Assembly (NCBI GenBank): GCA_937958015.1
Contig: CALGOA010000046.1
Location: 1-62,419 of the forward strand
DNA from: an uncultured Acidimicrobiales bacterium
GTDB lineage: Bacteria; Actinomycetota; Acidimicrobiia; Acidimicrobiales; SZUA-35
Length of the DNA stretch: 62,419 bases
Direction of reading: 5' to 3'
Shown: positions 25,748 to 33,691 of the stretch, in pieces
Position numbering within the stretch: the first letter of the stretch is position 1
Layout of the letters: each line of letters opens with the position of its first letter
Translations under genes and position numbers: made by a program
The notes under the pieces: model-generated
What the model saw: only the letters and a program-made list of their open reading frames with translations
Told to the model about the DNA's origin: nothing
Databases searched by the model: none

Positions 25748-26636
25748 GCTCCGCTAGTTGGTCTTTGTAACTGATGTAGAGGAATGGGAGCAGGATGACG
25801 AAGACACCGAGCACGGTCACTACCGACAGAGCATTTCCCCTTCCCACTCGTCCGAAGTCCGTTGCGACTTCGATGGTGTACATCTGAAGCGATCTGCTGT
25901 CGGCGAAACGTTCGGTGGCGAAGATGAACACGCTGTCGTAGACCCGGTAGGCGTCCATCAGCGAGATCATTGTGATGAAGAGGAAGATGGATCGCAGGTG
26001 CGGGACCTTCACATGCCACAGGGAACGCCAGAACCCGGCTCCGTCGATCGACGCCGCTTCCATTCGTTCCGCTGGTAGCGACTGAAGGCCGGCGAACAAC
26101 GAGATCATGGCGAAGGGCATCACGTGCCATATCGATTGCAGGAAGATCACCCAGTTCACGTTGCCGTCGGTCAACAGGAATGTGGCTTCTGGATCCCCGG
26201 TGAGGATTTGCACCACTTTGGAGACAAACCCGGTGCGGGCGAAGAGGTCCTTGACCAGAAGCGACCCCACGACCGGGGTCACGATGAACGGGGTGAGCAA
26301 GGCGGCCATGTAGAAACCCCGACCGCGTCCAACCCGGTCGAGCAGCAGCGCTACTGCGAGGCCGAACAACGTCTGAATCGGGACGGTGACCGCAACGAAT
26401 TTCAGCGTGAACCAGAAGGCGGTCCAGAACTCGCCGTCGGAAAAGATGTCGGAGTAATTCTTCCAACCGACGAAGCAGGATCCACCGAGATCGTCACATG
26501 CACTGAGGCTGTAACGGTTTCGAGGTAGGACCCTGAAGAAGCTCAGGTACACCGTGGTAACGAGTGGAAACAGCATCAGCAGTGTCATTACAACAACACT
26601 TGGTGCCGCGAACCCCCAGAACGTTTTTCGCTTCAT
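25740..26636 (-). CDS. CUT1-type ABC importer permease, MalF-like
   Basis: 298-residue permease with six membrane segments. TM1 is near residues 8-30, and the EAA motif RMEAASIDGAGFWRSLWHV is near 198-216. The periplasmic loop after TM1 contains paired cysteines (ACDDLGGSCF), possibly a disulfide. Follows the binding-protein gene by 90 bases that hold a strong hairpin, a common way to keep binding-protein message in excess. The substrate class of the family (sugars, polyols, glycerol phosphate) fits, but the actual ligand is unknown. Confidence 0.9.
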   Translation of the reverse strand: MKRKTFWGFAAPSVVVMTLLMLFPLVTTVYLSFFRVLPRNRYSLSACDDLGGSCFVGWKNYSDIFSDGEFWTAFWFTLKFVAVTVPIQTLFGLAVALLLDRVGRGRGFYMAALLTPFIVTPVVGSLLVKDLFARTGFVSKVVQILTGDPEATFLLTDGNVNWVIFLQSIWHVMPFAMISLFAGLQSLPAERMEAASIDGAGFWRSLWHVKVPHLRSIFLFITMISLMDAYRVYDSVFIFATERFADSRSLQMYTIEVATDFGRVGRGNALSVVTVLGVFVILLPFLYISYKDQLAERA

Positions 26637-26667
26637 GACTCCCCCTTTGGAGCACGCCCGTTTTTGA

Positions 26668-26709
26668 CCGGATGGGGTGGGTCACCACGACGGTGCCCAC
26701 CCCATCCGG
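26668..26709. terminator. long hairpin between binding-protein and permease genes
   Basis: CCGGATGGGGTGGG (26668-26681) pairs perfectly with CCCACCCCATCCGG (26696-26709); the loop can extend by CACC/GGTG, leaving ACGAC. Located 17 bases after the stop of the binding-protein gene on the minus strand. No T-run follows on that strand, so mRNA stabilisation or partial attenuation is likelier than full termination. Confidence 0.75.
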
Positions 26710-26725
26710 GTATTACTTCATGTGA

Positions 26726-28144
26726 CTACAGAAGGCCCTGGTCTCCGGCTTCCTGCAGGTATGCAGCTTCGGCCTCGGCCAGAACTGCAGCGGGATCAGC
26801 ACCTTCGGTGGCGATCTTGATGAGGGCGTTGCCCAGAGCGGTACGGGCGATGCCGGCCGCAGGGTGGGTGAGGTCAGCGCCACGCCCATCGATGTAGCTG
26901 GCCGCGACAGCCTCAGCGTTGCGAGGACCATCAGGGTTGCTGACACCGGTACGGGTAACCGTGCTGAACTCGGCCGCGGCCTCTTGGCTCTCGCGATCGG
27001 CGGCACCCATGATGGCGAGGAACAGCGCCTCGGTATCGGCGCTGGTGTCAGCCGCGATGCCGTAACCATCGATGTAGGCCGGTGCGGCAAGAACGCTGCC
27101 GCCGGTGCTGAGGGCCGGAGCGAACTTGACGTTGTCCAGTTCGGTCGACACGTTGGGGTCATCCATCTCGATCGCACGGGAAGCCCAGGTCTGGCCAACG
27201 ATGTAACGGCCGGTCTGGAAGTCTGCAGCGATGTCGGTGGTGCCGTACTCGGCAGCATCGGGATCTGCACAGCTGTCGTACATGTCCTTCAGGATGGTGG
27301 CCGCTTCGATGGCGTTGTCGCTGGTGAAGTTGGGCTGACCGGTGACGGGATCGATGTTGGTCGGTCCGCCCAGTGATCCGAGAACGTTGTCGAACTCGAT
27401 CTGCCATGCCCATCCGGCCTGGTTCATCAGAACGAAGCCGGGCTGGCCAGCAGCCTGGAGGTCCGAACACATCGCGATCGCCTCGGCGAACGTGGTGGGA
27501 ACATCGAGGCCGAGGTCGGCGAGGGCCGGCTCGTTGTAGAAGACGTGCATGGTGTTGGACACCATCGGAACGCCGTAGATGTTTCCATCGATGCTGACGA
27601 GATCCCAGTAGGTCTGGTCGATCTCATCGAGACCGAACTGATCCGAGTACTTGTCGATCAGATCGTTGAGGGGAAGAAGTCCATCGGCGTTCGCGTACTT
27701 GATGAGCGCAGAGTTGGATCCCTGATAGATCTCGAAGCTGGGGTTACCGGTGGCGATATCGGCCAGAGCGGCGTCCTGGGCGTCAGCGGAGGGCTGGAAC
27801 TGAACGTTGAACGAGTAGTTACCGTCAGCGCACTCCTCGAGTTCCTCGACGTAGGCGTCGATCACGGGGAACTGCCAACCGAGAACGTCTACTTCGATTT
27901 CTTCCGAGGGGTTCGGGATGTTGCACTCGTCGGAGATCATGGCGACCTCTTCCATTGCGTCGTCGCCGTCGTCACCCGAGCCATCGTCGTCGCTGGAGCC
28001 ATCATCGCCTCCGTCGTCGGAGGCCGGTGCGGCGGTTGTGGTGGCGGCGTCGCCGTCATCACTGCTGCCACATGCTGCGGCAAAGGTTGCTAGAGCGATG
28101 ACTGCGGCAAGAAGCCGCAGCCACCGACTGTTCGGTGTATTCAT
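26726..28144 (-). CDS. extracellular substrate-binding lipoprotein, CUT1 importer
   Basis: 472-residue family 1 solute-binding protein. From ATG 28144 the signal peptide carries a lipobox (TFAAACGSS, Cys near 21); the frame open to 28240 adds no signal and starts inside the cupin gene. A long Asp/Gly/Ser-rich linker (about residues 30-70) tethers the domain to the membrane. The mature part has the typical pattern of this family (NPSFEIYQGSN, MVSNTMHVFYNEPALADLGL, and the C-terminal EAEAAYLQEAG). Overlaps the cupin gene by four bases. The ligand cannot be predicted; a sugar- or polyol-like molecule is normal for CUT1. Confidence 0.9.
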   Translation of the reverse strand: MNTPNSRWLRLLAAVIALATFAAACGSSDDGDAATTTAAPASDDGGDDGSSDDDGSGDDGDDAMEEVAMISDECNIPNPSEEIEVDVLGWQFPVIDAYVEELEECADGNYSFNVQFQPSADAQDAALADIATGNPSFEIYQGSNSALIKYANADGLLPLNDLIDKYSDQFGLDEIDQTYWDLVSIDGNIYGVPMVSNTMHVFYNEPALADLGLDVPTTFAEAIAMCSDLQAAGQPGFVLMNQAGWAWQIEFDNVLGSLGGPTNIDPVTGQPNFTSDNAIEAATILKDMYDSCADPDAAEYGTTDIAADFQTGRYIVGQTWASRAIEMDDPNVSTELDNVKFAPALSTGGSVLAAPAYIDGYGIAADTSADTEALFLAIMGAADRESQEAAAEFSTVTRTGVSNPDGPRNAEAVAASYIDGRGADLTHPAAGIARTALGNALIKIATEGADPAAVLAEAEAAYLQEAGDQGLL

Positions 28145-29319
28145 TTTTCTCTCCCGGTTATTGGTTGTTGGTGATTGAGATCTGGTGTTGAAGACCCCGT
28201 CCCACCGCGATGGTGGACGAGGTGGGCAGGACATACACATCGGTTGGCATCAAGCGACACGTTGTTGTCATGTGCGGCCTGGGTGATCGACGGGGACCAA
28301 TCGATGGTCGGACGGGCATCTCCGTTGGTCGCAAGGATCAACGTGGCCTCGTCGTCCCCGACCGATCGGAGGTTTCTCCATGAACCGGCCGGCAGTGACA
28401 CGACCGAACCTGGCTCGGGCCGGCTGATGGAGGACGTGTCATCATTGAACTGAATCTCCCACTGTCCGTCGATCAGGTATGCCACCTGGTCTTCCATCAC
28501 CCGATGGAGGCCGGTCTGGTGGTGAGGTGAGGCGCTGAGCCATGACAGTGAGAAGCCGTGATGTCCCTCGATCGGGACCGTGGGGTTCGGCGCCTGGCTG
28601 AATCCGTTTCCGATGATCGGCGCCGTGTGAACGTCGTGACCCGGCAACGACGAGGACAACAGGGAACCTCTCGACCAGTTGCGTTCACCCGGTTGCAGCA
28701 GGCGGGCCCGGAGGTCTGCGGCCGAAGGTTGGTGCAACGAAGCGACGTCGTCGGTTGACATCAGCGGCATCCGTTCGACGCCTTCGATCGAGTCACCGTT
28801 GACCGTGTCCAACAGTTGGCCATCGACGGTGAGGTACAGACCGGTCTCGGCGGCCTCGGTCAGCACATCGGGCGCCCAGATGATTCCGCCGGTGATGTCG
28901 TGCCCGAGCACCGTAAAGACCCAACCCTCGTCGAGGCCGGTGTTTTCGAAGCTTCGGAACACCCATGTCGGAATGCTCAGTACATCACCAACACCGACAT
29001 CGACCGACTCGGCTCGCTCCCCCAACCCGACGGTGAAACGAAACGAACCCCGGGTGCAGATGAAGACCTCAGCGGTGAAGTGCAGGTGAGGATTGTTCAC
29101 TGCGCCGGCAGGCAGGCTGGCGGCTCCGACGTTGAAGCCGTGCGGCTCCATGAGGTTGATGACCTGCTCGGAGTTCTGCGAGACGCCGGGCCCGATGAAC
29201 GAGTAACTCTGCTTTCCTTTGCTCTGAGGCAGCCGTACGTCGACGAACGCTCGGGGGTCGGCGACGAACTGCTCGGGTTCGATCACCCGTCGAGCCATCT
29301 CGGCCAGTGTCACGTACAT
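28141..29319 (-). CDS. double-cupin protein, possible dioxygenase or isomerase
   Basis: 392 residues with two cupin barrels. The first holds a HxHxxxE metal motif (NPHLHFTAEVF, near residues 76-86) and a GDVLSIPTWVFRSFEN second motif; the second barrel has PHHQTGLHRVMEDQVAY (about 268-285) and GSVVSLPAGSW. Bicupins include gentisate dioxygenases and sugar isomerases. Start at ATG 29319, which overlaps the SDR stop by one base (TGATG); the longer frame to 29511 is inside the SDR gene. Linked by ATGA overlap to the binding-protein gene, so it may act on the imported compound. Confidence 0.78.
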   Translation of the reverse strand: MYVTLAEMARRVIEPEQFVADPRAFVDVRLPQSKGKQSYSFIGPGVSQNSEQVINLMEPHGFNVGAASLPAGAVNNPHLHFTAEVFICTRGSFRFTVGLGERAESVDVGVGDVLSIPTWVFRSFENTGLDEGWVFTVLGHDITGGIIWAPDVLTEAAETGLYLTVDGQLLDTVNGDSIEGVERMPLMSTDDVASLHQPSAADLRARLLQPGERNWSRGSLLSSSLPGHDVHTAPIIGNGFSQAPNPTVPIEGHHGFSLSWLSASPHHQTGLHRVMEDQVAYLIDGQWEIQFNDDTSSISRPEPGSVVSLPAGSWRNLRSVGDDEATLILATNGDARPTIDWSPSITQAAHDNNVSLDANRCVCPAHLVHHRGGTGSSTPDLNHQQPITGREK

Positions 29320-30077
29320 CAGCGAACCCCCAATGGACGACCACCGTCGACCGACAGAATCGAGCCCGTGGTCAGCGCAAGTTCCCGTGCGGCGACCGAC
29401 ACCGCAGCTGCGACGTCTTCGGGCCGAGCCAATTTCTGCAGCGGTGTCTCGTCGGTCTGGGTCTGGATGTACTCCGCCGGGAACCGACTGGCGTACTTGC
29501 CCAGCACCCACCCCGGGGAAACGGACACCACCCGGATGCGGGGAGCGAGGGCTCGTGCCAGTGAGCGGGTCATGCTGTCGAGCGCGGCCTTCGATGCGCA
29601 GTACGCAACGTTGGAACCCTGACCAGTTACCCCGGCGATCGAAGAGATGTTCACGATCACCGGATCATCGGACTTCTCGAGGAGCGGTCGGAACGCCCGA
29701 ACCGTTGCAAACGGGCCGCGCCAGTTTGTGGCGAAGATCGAATCGATGACGTCGTCGGTGAGGCCATCGAGGTCATCGTGGGCAACCGGCACGGTCATGC
29801 CGGCGCAGTTCACCAACACGTCTACGCGACCAAGTTGTTGAGACACCAGCCCGGCGGCTTCGGTGAGGGCTGAAGAATCGGTGACCGCCAGCGTCATGGC
29901 CATGTGACCGACGCCTTCGAGTTCAGCAGCTACCACCTCGGCCTTGTCCAGATTGCGACCCGCCCCGACAACGACGCGAAAGCCGTCGTCGGCGAGTCGT
30001 CGGCAAATGGCCGCGCCGATGCTGCCGCTACCACCGGTAACGACCGCAACCGGAGAGGAGGTGTTGGCCTCAGCCAT
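29319..30077 (-). CDS. short-chain dehydrogenase/reductase
   Basis: Classical SDR of 252 residues. Rossmann glycine motif TGGSGSIG near residue 14, structural NCAG near 90, catalytic Ser in NISSIAG (near 142) and YCASK (Tyr near 155, Lys near 159), and the C-terminal GSILSVDGGRPLG typical of the FabG-like group. Oxidises or reduces an alcohol/ketone with NAD(P). Start at ATG 30077 sits in the stop of the HisD-like gene (TGATG). Probably handles an alcohol step beside the HisD-like enzyme. Confidence 0.9.
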   Translation of the reverse strand: MAEANTSSPVAVVTGGSGSIGAAICRRLADDGFRVVVGAGRNLDKAEVVAAELEGVGHMAMTLAVTDSSALTEAAGLVSQQLGRVDVLVNCAGMTVPVAHDDLDGLTDDVIDSIFATNWRGPFATVRAFRPLLEKSDDPVIVNISSIAGVTGQGSNVAYCASKAALDSMTRSLARALAPRIRVVSVSPGWVLGKYASRFPAEYIQTQTDETPLQKLARPEDVAAAVSVAARELALTTGSILSVDGGRPLGVR

Positions 30078-31366
30078 CAGGCCTCGACCGCCGTCTTGGC
30101 GCCATAACGCTCCACCCGAATATCGGCTTGGGCCTTGTGGCCTGCGAAGTTTTCGATGGCGCACAGGCGGGAGCAGTATTCGCCAATCATCGTGGCGGAC
30201 TCGGCATTGGTGACCCGCTGATAGGTGCAGGTCTTCAGGAACTTCCCGACCCACAGACCGCCGGTGTACCGGGCCGCTCCCTGGGTGGGAAGCGTGTGGT
30301 TGGTGCCGATCACTTTGTCGCCGTTGGCGACGTGGGTCATCGGGCCGAGGAACAACGCCCCGTAGTTGACCATGTTGTTGAGGAAGTAGTCGTCGTCGGT
30401 GGTCATGACCTGCACGTGCTCGAAGGCGAGGTCGTCGGCGACGGCCAACATCTCGACGTGATCCTCGCAGACGAGTACCCGGCCGTAGTCCTGCCAGGCG
30501 ACGCCGGCGACATCGGCGGTGGGAAGTGTTTCGAGTTGCCGGTCGACCTCGACCATCGTGGCCCTGGCGAGCTCCTCGGAATTGGTGAGTAGGACCGCAG
30601 GTGAGCTGGGACCGTGTTCGGCCTGACCCAGCAGGTCGGTGGCGCACATCTCGGCATCGCACGAGTCATCGGCGATGATGAGGGTCTCGGTGGGCCCGGC
30701 GGGGAGATCGATCCCGACCCGTCCGTAGAGTTGGCGTTTGGCCTCGGCTACGAAGGCGTTGCCCGGCCCGACCAATACGTCGACCGAACCGATGGTGTCG
30801 GTACCCAGGGCCATCGCCCCGACGGCCTGGATGCCACCGATCAAGTAGATCTCGTCGGCACCAGCCATGTGCATCGCCGCAACGGTTTCCTTAGGAATCT
30901 CACCGTTGATGGGCGGGGTGCAGGCGATGACTCGGGGAACGCCGGCGACCTTCGCCGTGAGCACACTCATATGTGCAGATGCAACCATCGGATAACGACC
31001 GCCGGGAACGTAGGCACCTACGTTCTGGACCGGAATGTGTTTGTGTCCGAGGAACACCCCCGGAAGGGTTTCCACCTCGACCGGAAGCATGGAATCGAGC
31101 TGCACCTGGGCGAAGTTACGAATCTGGGTCTGGGCAAACTCGATGTCGGCGATCGTTACTGGGTCGACCTCGGCCACGATGGCCTCGATCTGCTCGGCGG
31201 AGAGCCGGAACGACTCGGGCGACCACTTGTCGAACTTTTCGCTGAGGTCACGAACTGCAGCATCGCCACGCTGCTCGATGTCAGCGAGGATCCCGGCCAC
31301 CTTGGTGGACAATTCCACGTCGGACCCGTGCGCACCCTTCTTCGTTGCCTCTTTCAGTACCTTCAT
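30077..31366 (-). CDS. HisD-family alcohol dehydrogenase, HpsN-like
   Basis: 429-residue member of the histidinol dehydrogenase family, which oxidises a primary alcohol to an acid in two NAD+ steps. The zinc and catalytic residues of HisD are all present: Gln248 and His251 (QAEHG), Glu316-His317 (AFEHVQV), Asp350 ([14 protein letters not shown]) and His410 (FAGHKAQ). The stretch [19 protein letters not shown] and the NGDK segment resemble sulfopropanediol 3-dehydrogenase HpsN rather than true HisD, and no histidine genes are nearby. Start ATG 31366 follows AAGGAGA; it overlaps the LacI gene (ATGA). The substrate assignment is inferred. Confidence 0.87.
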   Translation of the reverse strand: MKVLKEATKKGAHGSDVELSTKVAGILADIEQRGDAAVRDLSEKFDKWSPESFRLSAEQIEAIVAEVDPVTIADIEFAQTQIRNFAQVQLDSMLPVEVETLPGVFLGHKHIPVQNVGAYVPGGRYPMVASAHMSVLTAKVAGVPRVIACTPPINGEIPKETVAAMHMAGADEIYLIGGIQAVGAMALGTDTIGSVDVLVGPGNAFVAEAKRQLYGRVGIDLPAGPTETLIIADDSCDAEMCATDLLGQAEHGPSSPAVLLTNSEELARATMVEVDRQLETLPTADVAGVAWQDYGRVLVCEDHVEMLAVADDLAFEHVQVMTTDDDYFLNNMVNYGALFLGPMTHVANGDKVIGTNHTLPTQGAARYTGGLWVGKFLKTCTYQRVTNAESATMIGEYCSRLCAIENFAGHKAQADIRVERYGAKTAVEA

Positions 31367-32382
31367 GATTCTCCTTGAACAGCGGGGCGACGGCTGGAGC
31401 GGCCGACCCGAACGAATCCCTTGACGGTCAGATGCGACCGTTCATCCGACGTGCCAGCCAGAACACCCAACGCCTCACGAATCAGTTCCTCCGCCGGCTG
31501 AACGAGGGTGGTGAGGTCATACCCCGCCCACGTGGCCTGCGGTAGGCCGTCGAACCCGGTGATCGAGACGTCGTCGGGGACCGAGGTGCCGAGGGCCCGG
31601 AGCCCGTCGACCACACCGAAGGCCAACTCGTCGCCCGCCACCATCAGTGCATCGGGAAGCCCTTCCACGCCCCCGAAGTGCTGGAGGAGCGCTTCGGCGA
31701 TGCCGTACCCGGCGTCGTAGTCGAAACTGCCGGCTCCGATGTAGGGGCAGACGATTCCATGCGAACGAAGCTCCTTGGCTGCGCCGCGGTACCGCAGGCG
31801 ATCGGAACCGGTTTCGGGATTGCCGCCCACAAACGCCACCGACCGGTGACCGGTCTCGACGAGGTGAGCAGCGAGTTCTGCCGAGCCCGCTTCGTTGTCC
31901 ACACTCACCGAGGCCGAAATGTCGACCGCTTCAGGGTGGTTGAACGCAACTGCGGGAACGCCCAGTGACGTGACGTCGACCATCGCCTCGTGGTCGATGA
32001 AGGCCGACGCGAGAAGTACGCCGTCGACCCGGTACTGGCGAACCGCCTCAACGACGGAGGAAACCTCGGAGGGTTTCGCGAACGTAAACAGAAGCAGCTG
32101 TGAGCCGCGTTCGGCGAGCTGCTGGGAGATCTCGGCCACGAGGTGCTGCCAGTACTCACTTCGGGCGGGAACGACCGCCCCGATGATGTTGGTGGTCTGG
32201 GACTTCAGGCTCCGGGCGATTGCGTTTGGTACATAACCCAGGCTCTGGGCCGCCTCGAGCACCTTCTGCCGCGACTTGTCCGAGACCTTGTGGGGCGCGG
32301 CGAAGCTTCTGGCGACGGTGGCCTGGGATACCCCAGCGACCTTTGCGACCTCGACCGAGGTGATTCGCGTTGACTGAACCAT
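31363..32382 (-). CDS. LacI/GalR-family transcriptional regulator
   Basis: 339 residues: an N-terminal helix-turn-helix with hinge ([20 protein letters not shown], then [16 protein letters not shown], residues about 9-62) and a periplasmic-binding-protein-like ligand domain ([46 protein letters not shown]). First gene of the coupled operon. A palindrome TGACTACGTAATCA (32398-32411) lies just before its -10 box, so it probably represses itself and the catabolic genes until the imported compound or a derivative binds. Confidence 0.92.
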   Translation of the reverse strand: MVQSTRITSVEVAKVAGVSQATVARSFAAPHKVSDKSRQKVLEAAQSLGYVPNAIARSLKSQTTNIIGAVVPARSEYWQHLVAEISQQLAERGSQLLLFTFAKPSEVSSVVEAVRQYRVDGVLLASAFIDHEAMVDVTSLGVPAVAFNHPEAVDISASVSVDNEAGSAELAAHLVETGHRSVAFVGGNPETGSDRLRYRGAAKELRSHGIVCPYIGAGSFDYDAGYGIAEALLQHFGGVEGLPDALMVAGDELAFGVVDGLRALGTSVPDDVSITGFDGLPQATWAGYDLTTLVQPAEELIREALGVLAGTSDERSHLTVKGFVRVGRSSRRPAVQGES

Positions 32383-32391
32383 GTGACGGGC

Positions 32392-32397
32392 ATCATA
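32392..32397 (-). promoter_or_regulatory. TATGAT -10 box of the catabolic operon
   Basis: On the minus strand TATGAT is nine bases from the LacI start codon (32382) and immediately follows the palindromic operator. Confidence 0.6.
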
Positions 32398-32411
32398 TGA
32401 CTACGTAATCA
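32398..32411. promoter_or_regulatory. palindromic operator, LacI-type candidate
   Basis: TGACTACGTAATCA is a 14-bp palindrome around ACGT with one mismatched pair. It sits directly upstream of the TATGAT box, where a bound repressor would block RNA polymerase. I see no second copy upstream of the fifth NTF2-like gene. Confidence 0.6.
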
Positions 32412-32443
32412 TCTGGGCAAGCGGACCGGCTCGAATCTGTCGT

Positions 32444-33436
32444 TTAGCCGTTGAGAAGGATCTGTTTCCAGATCGCGGTCTCGTCGATCAGCACGAATTC
32501 GCGGCGGAGTCCCCACGTACCGAACTCGGCATGGCTGATCCCCATCACGTACACCTCGGCGCCGCTCGGCTCGCCAAAGGCGCCCCATCCGTCGTGGGTG
32601 CCGTGCAGCGACCACCGCAGAGCCGCGCGGGGCGGCATTCCGGCCTCGTCCAGTCCGATCCGATGGTGGACGGTGAAGGTGGCCGACGGGAACGAACTGC
32701 GCAAACCCATCCAGAACTGGTCGGCCGCCGCCCACCCATGGGAGGTCACGCCGCCGGGCAGTTCCAGGTGGACCGCGCGGTCGTAGTCCCGTTGCACCGT
32801 GGCCAAGTCGGCCGACATGATGCCGCCGAGAATCTCCTCGTACCGCACCCCTACCGAGTTGTCGTTGCCGGTGCCCGTGTACACCGCCGGGGGGTCCGTA
32901 GCTGGAGTAAGTGGCTGGTTCGCAGCCTCCGGGCCACCCTCGCGTTGGATCTGATCGGCGGCGAATCGTTTCGGATCAATACCCAGCTGTCGGACGATGG
33001 CTCCCTGGTCCCGAATGATCCATTCGTCGTAGATCACGTTGTCGCGGGCCGCGCAGTCAGCGATGATCCGATAGGTGAATTTGGTGCCCGACGCTGCGCC
33101 GTAGGCCCCGTCGCCAAGGTGCGTCGCGGTGCTCAACAGACGATGGGAACTGAGAAAACCAGACTGTTCATCCCCGCTCCAGATCACGTCCTCGCCGAGG
33201 AGTTGACGGTCGGGAAACTCGGCCAGGGTGGCCATGGTGGCACCGATGACATGCTGGTTTCCGGTGGTCAAACCGGCCGGAGCCCGGACGTGAATGTCGG
33301 GGGCGTAGTAGTCGTGCAGGGTGTGAATTCGACGGTCCTCCCAGATCTCCTTGGTGATCCCCAGGATGTAGTCGGGAAGGTCGTTGAACTTCGGATCGAA
33401 TCCCTGCATGCGCGGATCGTATGCATACGTTGTCAT
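32444..33436 (-). CDS. NTF2/SnoaL-like double-domain protein, cluster copy 5
   Basis: 330 residues from ATG 33436 (GTG 33460 would add eight). Two NTF2-like halves. The first has WEDRRIHTLHDYYAPDIHVRAPAG, the second HLELPGGVTSHGWAAADQFW and a C terminus REFVLIDETAIWKQILLNG, a diverged version of the ENWVxVD ending of the other copies. It lies 61 bases upstream of the LacI gene on the same strand; an operator/promoter sits between them, so it may be an older, separately expressed relative. Function unknown. Confidence 0.78.
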   Translation of the reverse strand: MTTYAYDPRMQGFDPKFNDLPDYILGITKEIWEDRRIHTLHDYYAPDIHVRAPAGLTTGNQHVIGATMATLAEFPDRQLLGEDVIWSGDEQSGFLSSHRLLSTATHLGDGAYGAASGTKFTYRIIADCAARDNVIYDEWIIRDQGAIVRQLGIDPKRFAADQIQREGGPEAANQPLTPATDPPAVYTGTGNDNSVGVRYEEILGGIMSADLATVQRDYDRAVHLELPGGVTSHGWAAADQFWMGLRSSFPSATFTVHHRIGLDEAGMPPRAALRWSLHGTHDGWGAFGEPSGAEVYVMGISHAEFGTWGLRREFVLIDETAIWKQILLNG

Positions 33437-33490
33437 GGGGTCAAGCTCGTCCGCCTTCACCGGAGGCCAGAAATGGCCGATAGTGGAGTC

Positions 33491-33691
33491 ATGGACGAGG
33501 CAGTGTCAGCGCAGACGGTGCCACTACGGATCTCCGATCATCTCCGCATTCACTGGAGGCATCGCCGTGTGGGTCACCCCCGGGTCAACGCCCTTCGGGT
33601 GCGGTTCGATCAGATGATCGCCGCAAACCAGTGGGATCTTGCCGCCAACTTCGATGAACTGAACGAACGGTACGCCAACCTGTATCCGTGA
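33491..33691 (+). CDS. small hypothetical protein coupled to nuclease-fold gene
   Basis: A 66-residue product from ATG 33491 with no recognised domain; it is basic in the middle (LRIHWRHRRVGHPRVNALRV) and ends ANFDELNERYANLYP. Its stop overlaps the GTG start of the next gene (GTGA), the coupling used throughout this genome, which is the main reason to accept it. The open frame extends far upstream but that part is antisense to an NTF2-like gene. Confidence 0.5.
   Translation: MDEAVSAQTVPLRISDHLRIHWRHRRVGHPRVNALRVRFDQMIAANQWDLAANFDELNERYANLYP

Noticed and set aside
26668..26709. Rho-independent terminator ending the operon after the binding protein
   Set aside because: No T-run follows on the minus strand and the permease genes directly continue the operon; an mRNA-stabilising role is more likely.
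30077..31366. True histidinol dehydrogenase of histidine biosynthesis
   Set aside because: Catalytic residues are right, but there is no his gene nearby, and the neighbours are a LacI regulator, SDR and importer; the [10 protein letters not shown] and [15 protein letters not shown] segments look HpsN-like.
33418..33429. Palindrome CGTATGCATACG at the start of the fifth NTF2-like gene as an operator
   Set aside because: It lies inside the coding sequence (Thr-Tyr-Ala-Tyr codons) and does not match the candidate LacI operator.
32531..33490. Upstream part of the plus-strand frame ending at 33691
   Set aside because: It is antisense to the fifth NTF2-like gene; only the last 66 codons, which are outside that gene and coupled to the EEP gene, are kept.
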